Source of the DNA: Paractinoplanes lichenicola
Lineage (GTDB): Bacteria; Actinomycetota; Actinomycetes; Mycobacteriales; Micromonosporaceae
NCBI RefSeq assembly: GCF_016785085.1
Contig: NZ_JAENHO010000003.1
Coordinates: 806,001 to 870,000, forward strand
DNA length: 64,000 nucleotides
Direction: 5' to 3'
In this document: piece after piece, positions 37,926 to 46,143 of the stretch
Layout of the letters: every line of letters starts with the position of its first letter
Position numbering within the stretch: position 1 is the stretch's first letter
Position numbers and translations under genes: made by a program
The notes under the pieces: generated by a model
Databases searched by the model: none
What the model was told of the DNA's origin: nothing
Seen by the model: only the letters and a program-made list of their open reading frames with translations

Positions 37926-38302
37926 GGATCTTCAGCGGCTCCTCCTTCGAGGACCAGATCGGGTACGCCCGAGCCGTGGTGTCCGGCGACCACGTCTACG
38001 TCTCCGGCACCACGGGCTTCGACTACGCCACGATGACGATTCCCGAGGGCGTGGTCGACCAGGCCCGGCAGGCGATCGGCAACATCGTGGTGGCGCTGGC
38101 CGAGGCCGGCTGCTCGCTGGCTGACGTCGTACGGGTGCGGTATTTGCTGCCTTCGCGCGAGGATTTCGAGCCCTGCTGGCCCGTGCTGCGCGAGGCTTTC
38201 GGCGAGGCCCGCCCGGCCGCCACCATGATGGTGTGCGGCCTGGCGGACCCGCGCATGCGGATCGAGATCGAGGTCGACGCTAGGGTCGCGCCTCCTCACT
38301 GA
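37922..38302 (+). CDS. RidA-family protein
   Basis: 126 residues; its GTG overlaps the cimA stop (GTGA), so it is co-translated. RidA/YjgF fold: VVSGDHVYVSGTTGFD, QARQAIGNIVVALAEAGCSLADVVRVRYLL, RPAATMMVCGLADPRMRIEIEVDA; the substrate-binding Arg is replaced or shifted in this subgroup. RidA enzymes deaminate reactive enamines made by PLP enzymes of Ile synthesis, consistent with its place after cimA. Its end overlaps the end of the convergent thrS-like gene by 23 nt. Confidence 0.9.
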   Translation: MRIFSGSSFEDQIGYARAVVSGDHVYVSGTTGFDYATMTIPEGVVDQARQAIGNIVVALAEAGCSLADVVRVRYLLPSREDFEPCWPVLREAFGEARPAATMMVCGLADPRMRIEIEVDARVAPPH

Positions 38303-39470
38303 GCCTCCTGATCGCGGCGGCCACCGGCATCGCGGGCACCTGGCGGCCGTCGCGATGCCGCAGGGCGACCAGGCCGTCCGGCGCCTCCCGCCGGCCGATG
38401 ATTCCCGCGTACGGGATCTTCTGTTCCGCCGCCGCCCGGATGCGCCCGCCGATCGAGCCGTCGTGCCGGGCCTCTGCCCGCAGACCGGCGGCGACGGCGG
38501 CTCTTACGAGCGCGTTCGCGGCGTCTCCCTGCTCCTCCGAGACGGGCAGCACGGCCAGCTGCACGGGGGAGTACCAGAGCGGGAAAGCCCCCTCGTGCAC
38601 CTCGATCAGATGCGCGAACAGCCGTTCCATCGACCCGGCGAGACTGCGGTGAATCATGACCGGCCGCTCCTGCTCGCCCGACGAGCCGGCGTACTTCAGA
38701 TCGAACGCCTCCGGCTGGTGGTAGTCGACCTGAATGGTGGCCAGGGTCCACTCCCGGCCGGCGGAATCGGCGACCTGCACATCGATTTTCGGTCCGTAGA
38801 AGGCGGCCTCGCCCCTCGCCTCAACGAACTGGACATTTTGGACTTGCAGGGCCTCGCGCAGCAGGGCCTCGGCGGATGCCCAGCCGGCCTCGTTCCCGCC
38901 GTACTTCTTGCCCTCCCCGCGCAGCGACAGCTGATACGACGACGGCTCGATCCCCAGCGCCGCATGCACCTGCCGCATCAGCCGCAACACCTCGGCCACC
39001 TCGTCGGCGGCCTGCTCCGGCGCGCAGAAGATGTGCGCGTCGTTGAGCTGGATGGCCCGCACCCGCGCCAACCCGCCCAGCACCCCCGACCGCTCGGCGC
39101 GATACATCGGCCCCAGCTCCGCGATCCGCAGCGGCAGGTCGCGATAGGACCGTCCCCGCGACTTGTAGATGAGCGCATGATGCGGACACTGGCTGGGCCG
39201 CAACATCAACTCCTCCTCACCCATCGGCGCGAACATGTCCTCGGCGAAGTTGCGCCAGTGCCCCGACTTCTCGAACAGCTCCCGCTTGCCGAGTGCCGGC
39301 GAATAGACGTGCTGATATCCGTTACGGCGTTCCAGCTCATGCAGATAGCTCTCGACCGCGTGCCGCGCGGCAGCCCCGGCGGGCAACCAGAACGGCAGCC
39401 CCGCCCCGATCAACGGATTGGAGTCGAAGAGGTCGAGCTCCCGCCCGAGCTTGCGATGGTCGACGTGCAT
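38280..39470 (-). CDS. thrS: Short threonyl-tRNA synthetase (no TGS, no editing domain)
   Basis: 396 residues, ATG 39470 with AAGGGAGAG upstream; normal bacterial ThrRS has about 640. The TGS and N2 editing domains are missing; the chain starts at the catalytic domain (HRKLGRELDLFDSNPLIGAG). Class II motif 2 is present (LGPMYRAERSGVLGGLARVRA) and all three zinc ligands of the Thr pocket are kept: Cys in RPSQCPHH, His in NDAHIFC, His in VMIHRSLAGSMERL. The C-terminal anticodon-binding domain is complete. It can probably charge Thr but not clear Ser-tRNA(Thr) itself. It is preceded by a Thr-rich leader peptide and hairpin. A second, full-length thrS is expected elsewhere in the genome. Confidence 0.88.
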   Translation of the reverse strand: MHVDHRKLGRELDLFDSNPLIGAGLPFWLPAGAAARHAVESYLHELERRNGYQHVYSPALGKRELFEKSGHWRNFAEDMFAPMGEEELMLRPSQCPHHALIYKSRGRSYRDLPLRIAELGPMYRAERSGVLGGLARVRAIQLNDAHIFCAPEQAADEVAEVLRLMRQVHAALGIEPSSYQLSLRGEGKKYGGNEAGWASAEALLREALQVQNVQFVEARGEAAFYGPKIDVQVADSAGREWTLATIQVDYHQPEAFDLKYAGSSGEQERPVMIHRSLAGSMERLFAHLIEVHEGAFPLWYSPVQLAVLPVSEEQGDAANALVRAAVAAGLRAEARHDGSIGGRIRAAAEQKIPYAGIIGRREAPDGLVALRHRDGRQVPAMPVAAAIRRLSEEARP

Positions 39471-39518
39471 CGGTTCTCTCCCTTGCTTTTACGGGCGAGA
39501 CTTCCTCCGGGCACGCGA

Positions 39519-39547
39519 ACGGCCCCGGGCATCCCGCCCGGGGCCGT
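39519..39547 (-). terminator. Attenuator hairpin of the short thrS
   Basis: ACGGCCCCGGGC pairs perfectly with GCCCGGGGCCGT (12 bp) around a 5-nt loop, 49 bp upstream of the thrS-like ATG and 20 nt after the leader-peptide stop. It has no T-run, so it could end transcription with help or hide translation signals. Confidence 0.65.
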
Positions 39548-39567
39548 GTCTGTCGCTGCGAATCAGG

Positions 39568-39627
39568 TCAGCACAAACGCACACCGGGACACCCCGGCGT
39601 CGTCGTCATCTGCTGCCCGAACCTCAT
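39568..39627 (-). CDS. Threonine leader peptide of the short thrS
   Basis: A 19-residue frame on the minus strand, MRFGQQMTTTPGCPGVRLC, starting at ATG 39627 and stopping at TGA (39568-39570). Three consecutive ACG threonine codons follow an internal ATG at 39609. The first ATG lies 7 nt after a -10 TAGCAT, so the message is probably leaderless. Ribosome stalling at the Thr codons when charged tRNA(Thr) is low would change folding of the hairpin downstream. Confidence 0.65.
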   Translation of the reverse strand: MRFGQQMTTTPGCPGVRLC

Positions 39628-39634
39628 GTGGCCG

Positions 39635-39664
39635 ATGCTAGAGGCGTTGCCCGACCACCGTCAC
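39635..39664 (-). promoter_or_regulatory. Promoter of the short thrS leader
   Basis: On the minus strand: GTGACG (39664-39659), 18-bp spacer, TAGCAT (39640-39635). The predicted start falls at the leader ATG 39627/39628. It overlaps nothing else but ends 13 bp from the stop of the M23 peptidase gene. Confidence 0.55.
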
Positions 39665-39676
39665 CCGATTAACCGC

Positions 39677-41011
39677 TCAGGGCTCGAACGGGAGGCCATT
39701 GCCGATGAACGGTGCGTCGCCGTAGGCGAAGACACCCCCGTCCCCGGCCAGCAACCAATAGCCGGCGCCGCTGCGGGTGGCGCAGACCCCGACGACCGGC
39801 CGCCGCAACGTGACGCCGCCGGCTGAGCCGTAGAACCCGGCCGAGCCGTACGCGAAGATGCCGCCATCGGCGCCGACGAGCCAGTAGCCGTTGCCGGACG
39901 GGTGTGCGGCGATGCCGACGACCGGGGCGTTGAGCGGGCGGCCGCCCATGGAGCCGTGAAAACCGGAGGCTCCGTACGCGAAGATGCCGCCGTCCGACGC
40001 GACGAGCCAGTAGCCGTTGCCCGATGGATGCGCGGCGATGCCGACGACGGGGGCGTTGAGCGGGCGGCCACCCATCGACCCATGGAACCCGGCCGCACCG
40101 TACGCGAAGATGCCGCCATCGGCGCCGACCAGCCAGTAGCCGTTGCCCGATGGATGCGCGGCGATGCCGACGACCGGGGCGTTGAGCGGGCGGCCGCCCA
40201 TGGAGCCGTGAAAACCGGAGGCTCCGTACGCGAAGATGCCGCCGTCCGACGCGACGAGCCAGTAGCCGTTGCCCGACGGATGCGCGGCGATGCCGACGAC
40301 CGGGGCGTTGAGGGCCTGACCACCCATCGACCCGAAGAAGTCGGCGGCGCCGATCGTGAACACCCCACCGTCCCGGGCGACCAACCAGAAGCCTTGACCG
40401 GTGGTCGGTGAGAGGGCGAGCCCCCGGAAATACCCGGCGGAGGGCGCCGGGCCGAGGCCCGGGAAGTCGACGTTGATGGGGTCGCCGGGCCGGATCGCGC
40501 CACCGGTGCGGCGGTTCACCGCGGCGTTCAAGGCCTCGTACGTCTGCCCGCGCAGCCGTGCCTCTAGGTGCAGGTGGTTGCCGAAGGAATGGCCGGTGTT
40601 GCCGACCACACCGATCAGCTGGTTCTTCGCGACCGAGGCGCCGACGGCGGTCTTGATCTCGTGCAGGTGCGCGTAGAGCGTCTCCCAGCCCGAGCCATGG
40701 TCGATCACCACTTTGTTGCCGTATCCGTCTCCTTGATCCCGCGCCACGCGGACCGTGCCGCCGTAGGCAGCGACCACGTTCGGCCGCCCGGTCCCGGTGC
40801 CGATGTCGATTCCGGCGTGGAACTTCCGCTGACCGTTGAGAGTGCGCCAGCCGATCAGACTGGTGACGGTGCCGCTGGTCGGCCACTGCATGACCCCGAC
40901 GGCGGCGAAGCTCGGTGCGCCCGGCAGGCCGAGCCCACCGAGCGCGGCGCCGGCGGCGGTCGCCCCGGAGAGCGCGAGCAGACGCCTGCGGCTGAGGGGT
41001 GTCGATGACAT
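39677..41011 (-). CDS. Tat-exported M23 peptidase with tandem 42-residue repeats
   Basis: 444 residues from ATG 41011, with AAAGGA upstream. Twin-arginine signal SRRRLLALSGATAAGAAL, then an LytM/M23 zinc endopeptidase (about residues 40-165): FHAGIDIG supplies His/Asp and HLHLEA the HxH ligands. Residues about 200-444 are five to six 42-residue repeats of the form GNGYWLVASDGGIFAYGASGF-HGSMGGRPLNAPVVGIAAHPS (split here at the hyphen), propeller-like and similar to repeats seen in other actinobacterial wall proteins. It probably cleaves peptidoglycan cross-bridges outside the membrane. Confidence 0.88.
   Translation of the reverse strand: MSSTPLSRRRLLALSGATAAGAALGGLGLPGAPSFAAVGVMQWPTSGTVTSLIGWRTLNGQRKFHAGIDIGTGTGRPNVVAAYGGTVRVARDQGDGYGNKVVIDHGSGWETLYAHLHEIKTAVGASVAKNQLIGVVGNTGHSFGNHLHLEARLRGQTYEALNAAVNRRTGGAIRPGDPINVDFPGLGPAPSAGYFRGLALSPTTGQGFWLVARDGGVFTIGAADFFGSMGGQALNAPVVGIAAHPSGNGYWLVASDGGIFAYGASGFHGSMGGRPLNAPVVGIAAHPSGNGYWLVGADGGIFAYGAAGFHGSMGGRPLNAPVVGIAAHPSGNGYWLVASDGGIFAYGASGFHGSMGGRPLNAPVVGIAAHPSGNGYWLVGADGGIFAYGSAGFYGSAGGVTLRRPVVGVCATRSGAGYWLLAGDGGVFAYGDAPFIGNGLPFEP
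39852..40355. repeat. Four 126-bp coding repeats in the M23 gene
   Basis: Units at 39852, 39978, 40104 and 40230 are nearly identical and alternate between two versions (encoding WLVASDGG and WLVGADGG), so the array is really a 252-bp duplication of a two-unit block. The near-identity at silent positions indicates recent duplication or ongoing gene conversion. Confidence 0.85.
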
Positions 41012-41197
41012 GACGAGATCCTTTCGGAAGATGCTGAGCTCTCCCGAGAAGACACCGCGACCGGCCGCCCGCACAGTGCAGCCCTGCACTGGTCTCCGCG
41101 TCGCCGAGAGCCGCCAGGGTGCAGGGGTGCACTGCCACATGACGAGGCGGCGGCATTGACTGCGGTCATCGATGTCCGCGTCAAGAGGGGAGCGACC

Positions 41198-41956
41198 ATG
41201 TCGCTTGCGAAAGGCCGCCGGCTCATGTCGGCTGTCGCCGCCTGCATCACTCTCGCCATGGCTCCGGCGGTGCCCGCCGCCGCCGCGGCGAACGACTACT
41301 GGCTGGACCCCGATCAGGGCCTGGGGTCCGGCCAGCGCCTGGTCTCCGCCGACGGGCAGTACGTCATGTCCATGCAAGGTGACGGGAACCTGGTGCTGTA
41401 CGCCCCCGGCAACCGTGCCATCTGGGCCAGCGGCACCGGCGTCGCCGGGTCCGACTTGCAGATGCAGGGCGACGGGAACCTGGTGATCTATACGCCGCCG
41501 CAGCCGGCTCGACGCGCCGTATGGGCCAGCGGCACCAGCGGCGCCCTGAGGCTGGAGCTGCAGACTGACGGCAACTTCGTGCTCTACACGACCAGCGGGC
41601 ACTCCGCGCGATGGTCCGGCGCGACGATCACCGATCGCAACAACATCGCCAGGGTCAAATACAACGGGTACGTGGCCATGCGCGGTCGTGGTTGGGCCGA
41701 CTCACAGTTCCCGCAGTGCCTCGAGCCGCTGTGGAACGGCGAGAGTGGCTGGCGCTGGAACGCTCAGAACCCGTCGTCCGCTGCTTACGGGGTGCCGCAG
41801 TCAAATCCCGGGTCGAAGATGGCCAGTGCCGGCGCGGACTGGCGTGAGAACCCCGCGACCCAGATCTCCTGGGGTCTCTCGTACATCAAAGCCACCTATG
41901 GCGATCCGTGCAACGCGTTCCGCCTTTGGAGCAGCCGCAGTCCGCACTGGTACTGA
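41198..41956 (+). CDS. Secreted B-lectin / lytic transglycosylase-like protein
   Basis: 252 residues from ATG 41198 (MSLAKGRRLMSAVAACITL), with AGAGGGGAG before it; cleaved signal to about residue 32. Residues 35-155 are a bulb-type mannose-binding lectin domain with three QxDxNxVxY-like sites (MQGDGNLVLYAPGNRAIW, MQGDGNLVIY, LQTDGNFVLY). Residues about 180-252 match the short actinomycete transglycosylase-like domain (CLEPLWNGESGWRWNAQNPS, AYGVPQSNPGSKMASAGADW), including the catalytic Glu of WNGES. Likely binds wall or other glycans and cuts peptidoglycan. The 186-bp gap before it shows no clear promoter. Confidence 0.85.
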   Translation: MSLAKGRRLMSAVAACITLAMAPAVPAAAAANDYWLDPDQGLGSGQRLVSADGQYVMSMQGDGNLVLYAPGNRAIWASGTGVAGSDLQMQGDGNLVIYTPPQPARRAVWASGTSGALRLELQTDGNFVLYTTSGHSARWSGATITDRNNIARVKYNGYVAMRGRGWADSQFPQCLEPLWNGESGWRWNAQNPSSAAYGVPQSNPGSKMASAGADWRENPATQISWGLSYIKATYGDPCNAFRLWSSRSPHWY

Positions 41957-42000
41957 CCTCTGAACTGGTACTGACCTTCGATCGGTGTCGCGGCGGTCGG

Positions 42001-43587
42001 TCAGCCCGGGCCTTCGCACGGGAAGGCGGGATTCTTGCCCGGGGCGCGTGTCACGACGACCGCCGCGACCACCTCGCCCTCGGCGGTGACGATGCGGCTG
42101 ACCTCGAGATGGTCGGAGGATGCGACGAGCTTTCTCGCCTCCGGCAGAGGCACCTCGATCAGCTCGACCGCAATCTGCTGACCGATGGCCTTTTCGTTGA
42201 AGTACTGCGCGCCCCGCCAGGAGGCCAAAGTCGCGGGTCGTTCGAAGCCGTAAACGACTTCGACGTAGCGGACGGCGTCGGTCTCGCTCAGGTTGTGCAT
42301 CGCCAGCATCAGGGTGTTCCCTGGCTTCGGCGATGCCGTGCCGATGAAGTATTCGCAGTCCCTGGTGGCCGTCCCCGGGGTGGGTGACGTGATGCTGCCG
42401 CGTGCCGTCGAGAACGACGTCCGGGTGATTCCCGCGGCCGCCCGGACCGGTGCCGGCTGAACGGTCTGAGGGGCCTCGATGTTCTCGCGGGAATCTTCGT
42501 GACTGGCCCAGAAACTCGCACCGGTGACACCGGCGGCGATCAGCGCGACGAGCGGGACGGCGACGACGGGGCGGCGCAGCGACCGGCCGAGAAGCACGGG
42601 CCGGCGGGGTTGGGCCAGCTCCCGGAACCGGCTGCCCCAGGCTTGCAGGTCATGGGGCCGGTCGTTCGGTTCGGGGGCGAGCATCGACAGCACGTGGGCC
42701 GTGAGCCCGGGGGCGAGCGCCAGGCGCTTGACCGCCTTGCGCAGCACCCGATCCCGGCGGCCGGGTCCCTCGGCCGAGTCCGGCGGAGGGTCCTGGCCGG
42801 TCAGGCAGAAGAAGGCCAGGGCTCCGACGGCGTAGATGTCGGCGCTGGGCAGCCGCGGGTTGTGCGGCATCGCGAGCACTTCGGGGGCGCTGTAGGCGGG
42901 GGTGTGCCGGCCCGCGAGGTCGAGGCCGTCCCGGGGCAGCTGCATGGTGGACACGTCGATCAGCACGAGGCCACGATCGGACGTCACGAGGCAGTTGGTC
43001 GGCGAGACGTCACGGTGGACGGTGGGGTTGCCCGCGGTCTGCGTGAAGGAATGCAGGCGCGCGAGGGTCGTGCAGGCGTCCTCGATCCACCGGGCGCGCG
43101 TCTCGACGTTCGTGGTCTTCGTCGGAGCGGTACGGATCGTGGTGGCGAGGCTTTCGCCCTCCACCCACTCCATCTCGATGATGATCGACTCGTGTCCGGA
43201 GGAGTCCGGCTGCCCCAAATGGTGGGGTGGCGGTCCGGAGGTGAACTCGTTGACCCGGACCAGATGATCCAGGCGCATGTGTCGCAGCAGGGTGGTCTGA
43301 TCGCGCCACCGGGACCTGTCCTGGGCCGACGGCCAGCCGGTGGGCGGGTCGATCGGCGGGTGCTGGACCTTCACCGCGAGCGGGAGCGGTGAGTCCAGGC
43401 TGCCGTGGTAGCGGGCGCGCCACGTGATGCCCTCGCCGCCGACGATGCCCTCGCCGAGCAGCTCGTAACGATCGGGGTCGTCGGCCGGGCCGACGTACCA
43501 GCCGTTCGGGTCCTCCGGGCCGAGGTGGCCGGCATCGAACCTGGGCGGCGATACGTCGCCCACCGTGTGCGAATGCTCCGACGTCAT
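42001..43587 (-). CDS. Transmembrane Ser/Thr protein kinase
   Basis: 528 residues; ATG 43587 overlaps the stop of the FHA gene (TAATG). Cytoplasmic kinase domain at about residues 45-315: Gly-rich GEGIVGGEG, Lys in LAVKVQ, catalytic loop HRDVSPTNCL, metal motif D-V-S in place of DFG, SAPEVL and DIYAVGALAFFCLTG. One membrane segment (about 345-365, VVAVPLVALIAAGVTG) then a 160-residue extracytoplasmic domain of unknown type with one Cys pair. The catalytic Asp residues remain, so it may be active despite DVS. It works presumably with the upstream FHA-HTH protein. Confidence 0.85.
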   Translation of the reverse strand: MTSEHSHTVGDVSPPRFDAGHLGPEDPNGWYVGPADDPDRYELLGEGIVGGEGITWRARYHGSLDSPLPLAVKVQHPPIDPPTGWPSAQDRSRWRDQTTLLRHMRLDHLVRVNEFTSGPPPHHLGQPDSSGHESIIIEMEWVEGESLATTIRTAPTKTTNVETRARWIEDACTTLARLHSFTQTAGNPTVHRDVSPTNCLVTSDRGLVLIDVSTMQLPRDGLDLAGRHTPAYSAPEVLAMPHNPRLPSADIYAVGALAFFCLTGQDPPPDSAEGPGRRDRVLRKAVKRLALAPGLTAHVLSMLAPEPNDRPHDLQAWGSRFRELAQPRRPVLLGRSLRRPVVAVPLVALIAAGVTGASFWASHEDSRENIEAPQTVQPAPVRAAAGITRTSFSTARGSITSPTPGTATRDCEYFIGTASPKPGNTLMLAMHNLSETDAVRYVEVVYGFERPATLASWRGAQYFNEKAIGQQIAVELIEVPLPEARKLVASSDHLEVSRIVTAEGEVVAAVVVTRAPGKNPAFPCEGPG

Positions 43588-44354
43588 TACGGCACCCACC
43601 GGTTACGGATCGCATACCGGGCCAATGACCAGCGAAAATCGGTTCCCGGCCGGGTGGGGTCGTCGGCCACCAGATCGGGTACGCCGTGACCGCTGAGCGT
43701 CTCGCGCACCGTCTGGATGACATTGCGGACGTACTGCGGCGACAGCCCGAGCGCCGTTCCGATCTGCTGGTAGGTCGCGGGTGCGGCGTCCGAGCCCTGC
43801 TGGCTCAGCATCGGTGCGCACAGCGCTTCCACCACCTTGCGCTGCGCCGGGGTGAGGGGGAACGGCGTGGTTGTCGTGACGACGTCGGAGGGGGAGGGCT
43901 TGACGTCCGAGAGGCCGTCGGAGGTCGTCACGCCGCTGACGTCCAGATCGATCTGGACGGTGGTCCCGGCCATGCCGGCGATGACGATCTGGAGCGTACG
44001 GTGCGGCAGCGACGTCACCGCCGCGCCGGGTTCGACGACGTGGTCCTCGCCGGCGACGGGCCGCAGCACGAACGGCTTGGTGGTCGAGTGATTCCGGACC
44101 AGCACACAATCCTCGAGGACGGTGACGGAGCCCGCCGTACGGGAGATGTGGCTGTCGTTCGGGAGCATGATCGTGCAGTCCCGGCCCCGGCCGAATGTCA
44201 GGGTGTCACCGCGGGTCAGTTGTCGGGCGTTTCCGTGATGGGTCACCCGGACCGTGCCGTCCGGCTGCGATGAACCCGGCAATGAGCTCCACATCCCTGT
44301 AAGCGCGCGAATCCGGCCGAGCCAATTCTGGCAGCGCCACCACGGATGTGTCAT
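43587..44354 (-). CDS. FHA domain protein with C-terminal helix-turn-helix
   Basis: 255 residues from ATG 44354, which has GGAG 6 nt upstream; ATG 44294 is an alternative. The FHA fold lies at about residues 35-120, with phosphothreonine-binding residues in FGRGRDCTIML, NDSHISR and RNHST. After a Ser/Thr-rich linker, residues about 165-250 form a winged-helix-like domain (LTPAQRKVVEALCAPML, TYQQIGTALGLSPQYVRNVIQTV). Translation is coupled to the kinase gene. It may be a kinase-controlled DNA-binding switch. Confidence 0.8.
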   Translation of the reverse strand: MTHPWWRCQNWLGRIRALTGMWSSLPGSSQPDGTVRVTHHGNARQLTRGDTLTFGRGRDCTIMLPNDSHISRTAGSVTVLEDCVLVRNHSTTKPFVLRPVAGEDHVVEPGAAVTSLPHRTLQIVIAGMAGTTVQIDLDVSGVTTSDGLSDVKPSPSDVVTTTTPFPLTPAQRKVVEALCAPMLSQQGSDAAPATYQQIGTALGLSPQYVRNVIQTVRETLSGHGVPDLVADDPTRPGTDFRWSLARYAIRNRWVP

Positions 44355-44382
44355 TGATGACTCCGGACAGTGAAGTCAGCCC

Positions 44383-44417
44383 GGACGGCCGAACCCCCCG
44401 GGGGAGTTCGGCCGTCC
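44383..44417. terminator. Terminator between the GH16 and FHA genes
   Basis: GGACGGCCGAAC pairs perfectly with GTTCGGCCGTCC (12 bp, 11-nt C/G loop) just downstream of the GH16 stop on the minus strand. No T-run. Confidence 0.65.
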
Positions 44418-44430
44418 GCTTCCGGCTCGG

Positions 44431-45942
44431 TCAGGCGCGGGTGTAGATGGTCAGCCAGTCGATTTTGATGTGGCCGGATCCGGTGGGCCGGGACGACGAT
44501 CCGGACTCGGATTGCAGGACCCAGTGCATCGGCAGGCTCGGGATCTTCTTCGTGAAGGTGCGGATCAGGCGACCGTCCAGGTAGACCTTGACCGAGCCGG
44601 GCAGCCACTCGGTTGTGGCGGTGTGCCAGCCGGAGGCGAACGCGGTGCCTGACGAGGCCGCGTCCTGGCCGCCGTTCGCGTCGGCGTAATGCATGAAGGC
44701 CTCCATGTTTCCGGTGAGTGCGCCCTCCGGCCAGTCGATCTCGCCGTGGGCCGGCCACACGTCGTCGTCCGGCCACAGCAGCCACGCGGAGTTCCAGCCG
44801 GTCATGCCCGGGTCCACCTTGAACCTGACCTCGTACCGGCCGTAGGTCTGCGTCGGGGTGCGGGGGAGGATCGCGGCCGAGTAGGCCACACCGTTCTCGC
44901 TGTGCAGGTAGTAGTCGGCCGTGCCGCCGGACACCGAAACATCCTTGCCCGTACGCCAGACGCCGCCGCCGTGGGTGTCCGGCGGGTTGTGGGGATAGTC
45001 GTACTGGTCGAACTTCGCCGCATAGCTGCCCGGCCAGCTGCCGAGGGCGACGTCGTTGGTGAAGTCCTCGGTGAAGATCTGCCGCCAGCCGGCCAGGTCG
45101 CCGACGGGCAGGGGCTGCCCCGACGGGCTGCTGCCGGCGGCCGGGATGGTCACCATGACCGAGGCCGTTGGTCCGCTCCCCGCCGCGTTGCCGGCGGCCA
45201 CCGACAACTGGTAGGTCGAACCCGGGTTGAGCAGGTTGAACGTCGCGCTACGCACACTCGCCCCGGCGGTGCCGCTCCACGGCCCGGTTCCCTGCGAATC
45301 GGTCCCGTTGCGCCCGTACGTGTATCCGGTGATGGCCGAGCTGCCCGTCGACGCGGGCGGTGACCAGTTCAGGGTGGCCGAAGTCCCCGACACCGTGGCG
45401 CTGACTGCCGTCGGCACGCCGGGAACGGCGGCGCCCTGCTCATAGCTGCACAACGTCGACTTGAGGCCGTTCGCGGTCGACGACGCCTCCTGCAGGACGT
45501 GCGCCGAGGCGGCACCCGAGGGGGCGGTGACGCTGGCGGTGACCGGCTTCCAGGCCGTGGTGGACAACGCAGTCGGGGTGCCCGCGGACTCGCTCAGGTA
45601 GGTGCCCGCGGAGTTGTACCACTCGACCACCAGCTTCGCCGTGCCGGAGCCGCCGACGAGGCGGTCCTGGGCCGACACGGTCCAGCTCTGCCCGGCCGAG
45701 ACCTGCAGTTGCGGCATCCAGAAGGCGCGCCCGGTGGTGGTGAAGGCCCAGCTCGCGCCGGGGACGTCACTGACCGCCGTCCGGCTCACCGTCCCGGAGT
45801 CGAGGGCGCCCCAGCCGTTCAGGTTGGTGGCCAGCACCGGATTGGAGCAGCCGTTCCCGGCGGCTGCCTCGCTCGGGGTTATCGTGCCGACCAGCGCGGT
45901 TGCCGTCAGAGCCGAAACAGTGAGAATTGCCTTCCAACGCAT
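44431..45942 (-). CDS. Secreted GH16-type glycoside hydrolase with FN3 domain
   Basis: 503 residues; signal peptide MRWKAILTVSALTATALVGT ending near AEAA. A carbohydrate-binding-like beta domain (about 32-165) and a fibronectin type III domain (about 172-265) precede a GH16-like beta-jelly roll (about 275-503). The catalytic motif ExDxxE is seen in HGEIDWPEG, with WPDDDVWPAHG before it. Probably hydrolyses a beta-glucan or related polysaccharide outside the cell; specificity is open. The 200-bp upstream gap (45943-46143) holds no gene. Confidence 0.85.
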   Translation of the reverse strand: MRWKAILTVSALTATALVGTITPSEAAAGNGCSNPVLATNLNGWGALDSGTVSRTAVSDVPGASWAFTTTGRAFWMPQLQVSAGQSWTVSAQDRLVGGSGTAKLVVEWYNSAGTYLSESAGTPTALSTTAWKPVTASVTAPSGAASAHVLQEASSTANGLKSTLCSYEQGAAVPGVPTAVSATVSGTSATLNWSPPASTGSSAITGYTYGRNGTDSQGTGPWSGTAGASVRSATFNLLNPGSTYQLSVAAGNAAGSGPTASVMVTIPAAGSSPSGQPLPVGDLAGWRQIFTEDFTNDVALGSWPGSYAAKFDQYDYPHNPPDTHGGGVWRTGKDVSVSGGTADYYLHSENGVAYSAAILPRTPTQTYGRYEVRFKVDPGMTGWNSAWLLWPDDDVWPAHGEIDWPEGALTGNMEAFMHYADANGGQDAASSGTAFASGWHTATTEWLPGSVKVYLDGRLIRTFTKKIPSLPMHWVLQSESGSSSRPTGSGHIKIDWLTIYTRA

Positions 45943-46143
45943 GACTCGCTCCCTGCGTGAAGGTGGCTGCTACGGCCGCCGGCGGAGGTGATCAGCCACA
46001 GATCTCTCTGAACCGGCAGCCAACCAGCGCCCAGCCGCCCGCGACAGTGCACCCCCGCACGTGACCGCCCAACCGGTGAAGCCGTTAGCTCACACGGGTG
46101 ACAAGACGAAGTGCGGCGCTGCGGTCAATGCGTGAGGGCGACG

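Noticed and set aside
39471..39676. T-box riboswitch for the short thrS
   Set aside because: No stem I, specifier loop or T-box sequence; the leader is better explained by a Thr-rich peptide.
39852..40355. CRISPR array
   Set aside because: The repeats are direct, in-frame and 126 bp long without spacers; they encode protein.
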